From: an uncultured Oscillibacter sp.
Lineage (GTDB): Bacteria > Bacillota > Clostridia > Oscillospirales > Oscillospiraceae
DNA: 8,373 nucleotides
Direction: 5' to 3'
NCBI GenBank assembly: GCA_902476875.1
Contig: CABSFC010000112.1
Span: 1-8,373, forward strand
The position numbers and the translations under genes were made by a program. The notes beneath the pieces are model-generated. The model saw only the letters and a list, made by a program, of their open reading frames with translations, searched no databases and was not told the origin of the DNA. This document shows positions 6,197-8,373 of the stretch, piece after piece (positions within the stretch are counted from its first letter, which is position 1; the number at the start of each line of letters is the position of its first letter).

Positions 6197-6349
6197 CCCT
6201 CAGTGGACAAAGGGCAATGCGCCTGCCAGCGGCCAAAATCAACGCTGGCGGCGTCATCGTCCTTGGCGGGCGTCATCCGGCAACGAGGATAACGCCGCCA
6301 GATGCTCAAGGTGCCCCGAAAAACTGTATTGTCCTTTGTTCACTGAGGG
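6197..6349. mobile_element. MITE-like non-autonomous element with 22-bp terminal inverted repeats and TA flanks
   Basis: The 22-bp ends 6197-6218 (begins CCCTCAGTG) and 6328-6349 (ends CACTGAGGG) are inverted copies with two mismatches, both of which become G-U pairs in plus-strand RNA. TA lies immediately outside each end (6195-6196 and 6350-6351), as expected for a TA target duplication of the IS630/Tc1-mariner type. The 153-bp element has no coding capacity. Inside, CTGGCGGCGT (from 6245) pairs with ACGCCGCCAG (to 6301) as a 14-bp arm with one mismatch. A competing hairpin GCCAGCG/CGCTGGC lies at 6225-6249, and GGCGTCATC is directly repeated at 6250-6258 and 6269-6277. The transcript would fold into a long nested hairpin between degV and prmA. 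The mobilising transposase is not in the window; assignment to IS630 rests only on the TA flanks. Confidence 0.75.
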
Positions 6350-6365
6350 TAATCCCTTATGAAAA

Positions 6366-6379
6366 CCGGAGGTTTTATG
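6366..6379 (+). promoter_or_regulatory. Ribosome binding site deciding the prmA start
   Basis: CCGGAGG (6366-6372) lies 4 nt before ATG 6377, a slightly short spacing but a strong match. The alternative in-frame ATG 6359 has only GAGG inside the right end of the MITE-like element (6345-6348). It would add MKTGGF, which encodes the Shine-Dalgarno itself. The family begins MNWLEL, so 6377 is preferred. Confidence 0.75.
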
Positions 6380-7351
6380 AACTGGCTGGAACTGCATATC
6401 GACACCAACCACGCCGGGCTGGAGCGGGTGGAGACCCTGCTCTCCGCCCTGGGCGTGGACGGGGTGGTCATTGACGATGAGACGGAATTTCAGGACTTCC
6501 TGGAGAACAACCGCCAATGCTGGGACTACGTGGACGAGGACCTGGAAAAGCGGATGCGGGGAAAATCCCGCGTCACCTTCTACCTCCAGGCGGACGAGGA
6601 GGGCTTCGCCAAGCTGGGGGAGGTCCGCGTCGCCCTTCAGGGGCTGAAACAGGAGCGTACCGACTGCGGCACGCTGCTGATGACCATGGACAACCTCCAG
6701 GAGGCCGACTGGGAGAACAACTGGAAGCAGTACTACAAGCCCATGGAGATCGGGGACCGGCTGCTGGTCGTCCCCCAGTGGGAGCGGGGCGACCCCGGGG
6801 TCCGCGCGGCGCTGGAGAGCGGCCGGGTGCCGCTGATTCTGGAGCCGGGGCTGACCTTCGGCACCGGCAGCCATGCCACCACCCGCCTGTGCCTGACGGC
6901 GCTGGAGAAGGCCGTGAAGGGCGGCGAGCGGGTGCTGGACCTGGGCTGCGGCAGCGGCATTTTGTCCATCGCGGCCCTGCGGCTGGGCGCCGCCTCGGCG
7001 GTGGCCGTGGACATCGACGACAAGTGTTTGGACGTGGCCTATGAAAACGCCGCCATGAACGGCATCGGAACGGATACATACACCGTCCGGGTGGGCGACG
7101 TTTTGGGCGACGGGGCGCTGCGGGCGGAGCTTGGCGGGGGCTACGACGTGGTCCTGGCCAACATCGTGGCGGATGTCATCATCGGCCTTGCGCCCATGGT
7201 GCGCCCGCTGCTGGCGGAAAACGGCGTGTTTTTGTGCTCCGGCATCATCGACGACCGGGCGGAGGAGGTGGCGGAGAAGCTCCGCCAGGCCGGCCTCACC
7301 ATCGCGGAGACCCGCGGCGCCGAGGGCTGGTACGCCTATACCTGCCGCTGA
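6377..7351 (+). CDS. prmA: Ribosomal protein L11 methyltransferase
   Basis: PrmA uses S-adenosylmethionine to methylate ribosomal protein L11 on several amino groups. The 324 residues fit the longer Firmicutes form (the E. coli enzyme is about 293). The N-terminal L11-recognition domain begins MNWLELHIDTN and contains DWENNWKQYYKPMEIGDRLLVVPQW. A linker carries LEPGLTFGTGSHATT (155-169). The class I methyltransferase domain follows with DLGCGSGIL (188-196), VAVDID as the acidic end of strand 2, and ANIVADVI (261-268), the NI motif of the family. Residues needed for cofactor binding are present. The start is set by CCGGAGG 4 nt before ATG 6377. A MITE-like element ends just upstream, and no separate promoter is evident, so expression probably depends on read-through from degV. 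The transporter gene begins 28 bp after the stop. Confidence 0.95.
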   Translation: MNWLELHIDTNHAGLERVETLLSALGVDGVVIDDETEFQDFLENNRQCWDYVDEDLEKRMRGKSRVTFYLQADEEGFAKLGEVRVALQGLKQERTDCGTLLMTMDNLQEADWENNWKQYYKPMEIGDRLLVVPQWERGDPGVRAALESGRVPLILEPGLTFGTGSHATTRLCLTALEKAVKGGERVLDLGCGSGILSIAALRLGAASAVAVDIDDKCLDVAYENAAMNGIGTDTYTVRVGDVLGDGALRAELGGGYDVVLANIVADVIIGLAPMVRPLLAENGVFLCSGIIDDRAEEVAEKLRQAGLTIAETRGAEGWYAYTCR

Positions 7352-7379
7352 AAATCTACAGAAGGCGAGGGAGTTCCCT

Positions 7380-8363
7380 TTGCAGAAGCTATACCGCGTC
7401 AACGAATTCGTGGGACGCCACATGCCGTGGTTCGTACTGGGGTGTCTGGCTCTGGGCCTGGGCTTCCCGGACGCCATGTCCCACCTCAGCCGCGTCGCCG
7501 TGCCGCTGTTTGCGTTCATGACCTTTGCCAACAGCCTGGGCGGCGGCTTCCGGGAGATCGGGCAGGTGGTCCGGCATCCCCTGCCGGCGGTGTCGTGCCT
7601 GCTGGTCCTCCATGTGGCCATGCCGCTGCTGACGCTGGCGGTCGGCAGGGTGTTTTTCGCGGACGCGCCGCTGTTCGCCCTGGGGCTGCTGCTGGAGTAC
7701 ATGGTCCCCACCGGCGTGACCACCCTGATGTGGGTGGGCATCGGCGGCGGCAATGTGCCGCTGTGCCTTGCCCTGGTGCTGCTGGACACGCTGGCGGCGC
7801 CCTTTGTCATTCCGCTGACGCTGCGGGTGCTGGCGGGCTCCGTGGTGGAGCTGGACACCCTGGGGATGATCGGCGACATGGTGGTCATGGTGGCCATCCC
7901 CGCCCTGGCGGCCATGGCGCTGTATCAGGCCACCGGCGGACGGGTGGCCAGCACGCTGCAGCCCAGGCTGGCACCCTTCGCCAAGCTGGCGCTGCTGCTG
8001 ATCATCATCTCCAATTCCACCCGCTGCGCGCCGTTCCTGCACGACATCAACGCCACGCTGCTGAAGGTCGTCGCGGCGGCGTTCTGCCTGTGTGTCCTGG
8101 GGTTTGCCCTGGGCTATTGGGCGGGGCTGGGGCTCCGCCAGCCGTTCCCCACAAAGCTCACCATGTCCCTGAACGCGGGATTTCGCAACATCAGCGTGGG
8201 GGCGGTGCTGGCGGCGCAGTACTTCCCGGCGGACGTCATGTTCCCCGTGGCGTTCACGCCCCTTTTTTTGCAGCTGACCACGTCCGCGGTGGTTAAGGTC
8301 CTCTGCGCCACCGGGAGCGGGCGGGCCTGGCGGGCGCGGAGCGCGGAAAAGATAAGCCAATGA
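7380..8363 (+). CDS. BASS-like (bile acid:sodium symporter superfamily) membrane transporter
   Basis: This is a 327-residue, very hydrophobic protein with about nine or ten predicted membrane segments, matching the length of bacterial bile acid:sodium symporter relatives. Two inverted-repeat-style signatures are visible. One is EYMVPTGVTTLMWVG followed by GGGNVPLCLALVLLD (106-135). The other is LNAGFRNISVGAVLA (about 264-278). Their Gly-Asn/Arg-Asn turns resemble the crossover segments that form the sodium and substrate sites in this superfamily. The substrate cannot be inferred; many bacterial members move organic anions rather than bile acids. The start is taken as TTG 7380, with GAGGGAG (7367-7373) 6 nt upstream. 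It leaves a short cytoplasmic lead (MQKLYRVNEFVGRHMPW) before the first membrane helix. ATG 7422 would cut into that helix. The gene is probably co-transcribed with prmA, with no obvious functional link. Only 10 bp follow the stop in the window. Confidence 0.82.
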   Translation: MQKLYRVNEFVGRHMPWFVLGCLALGLGFPDAMSHLSRVAVPLFAFMTFANSLGGGFREIGQVVRHPLPAVSCLLVLHVAMPLLTLAVGRVFFADAPLFALGLLLEYMVPTGVTTLMWVGIGGGNVPLCLALVLLDTLAAPFVIPLTLRVLAGSVVELDTLGMIGDMVVMVAIPALAAMALYQATGGRVASTLQPRLAPFAKLALLLIIISNSTRCAPFLHDINATLLKVVAAAFCLCVLGFALGYWAGLGLRQPFPTKLTMSLNAGFRNISVGAVLAAQYFPADVMFPVAFTPLFLQLTTSAVVKVLCATGSGRAWRARSAEKISQ

Positions 8364-8373
8364 TCCCTCGGTG

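Noticed and set aside
7365..7381. AGGGA-GT-TCCCT dyad between prmA and the transporter as a terminator
   Set aside because: The loop is only 2 nt and there is no T-run; it overlaps the likely ribosome binding site.
6254..7915. Long minus-strand open frame (553 codons) opposite prmA and the transporter
   Set aside because: It is antisense to two well-supported genes, has low-complexity composition with no recognisable domain, and reflects high GC content with few stop codons.

Overview
The window is GC-rich and carries low-GC-type Shine-Dalgarno sites (AAAGGAG, AGGAGG). It also has a Gram-positive SLH surface protein, a Firmicutes-type PrmA, a DUF1836 protein and a DegV protein. Together these suggest a high-GC member of the Clostridia, most likely of the Oscillospiraceae/Ruminococcaceae group (Flavonifractor/Oscillibacter-like). 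That placement is inferred from protein style and gene content, not from a database search.

Layout. Bases 1-1602 hold the 3' three quarters of pnp (polynucleotide phosphorylase, plus strand), ending at a strong bidirectional terminator (1623-1658). Convergent to it, 2726-1671 on the minus strand encodes a small secreted protein with three SLH cell-wall-binding repeats. A 495-bp stretch without a conventional gene (2727-3221) follows. Its left half is the structured leader region of the SLH gene. Its right half has a near-consensus plus-strand promoter (2940-2968), a run of hairpins and an intrinsic terminator (3118-3152), all in front of mnmE (3222-4601, tRNA wobble-uridine modification GTPase).

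A second near-consensus promoter (4635-4663) starts what looks like a four-gene plus-strand unit: a DUF1836 protein, a DegV-family fatty-acid-binding protein, prmA (ribosomal protein L11 methyltransferase) and a BASS-like membrane transporter. A 153-bp MITE-like element (6197-6349), with 22-bp terminal inverted repeats and flanking TA dinucleotides, sits between degV and prmA, 25 bp before the prmA start once the TA copy is counted.

Most genes are ordinary housekeeping or accessory functions. The two most interesting items are non-coding. The mnmE leader has a terminator whose left arm can alternatively pair with an upstream segment (attenuator-like, or a stand-alone RNA of about 178 nt). The MITE-like foldback element has been placed in the prmA leader. 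No defence system, CRISPR array, rRNA or tRNA gene was seen.
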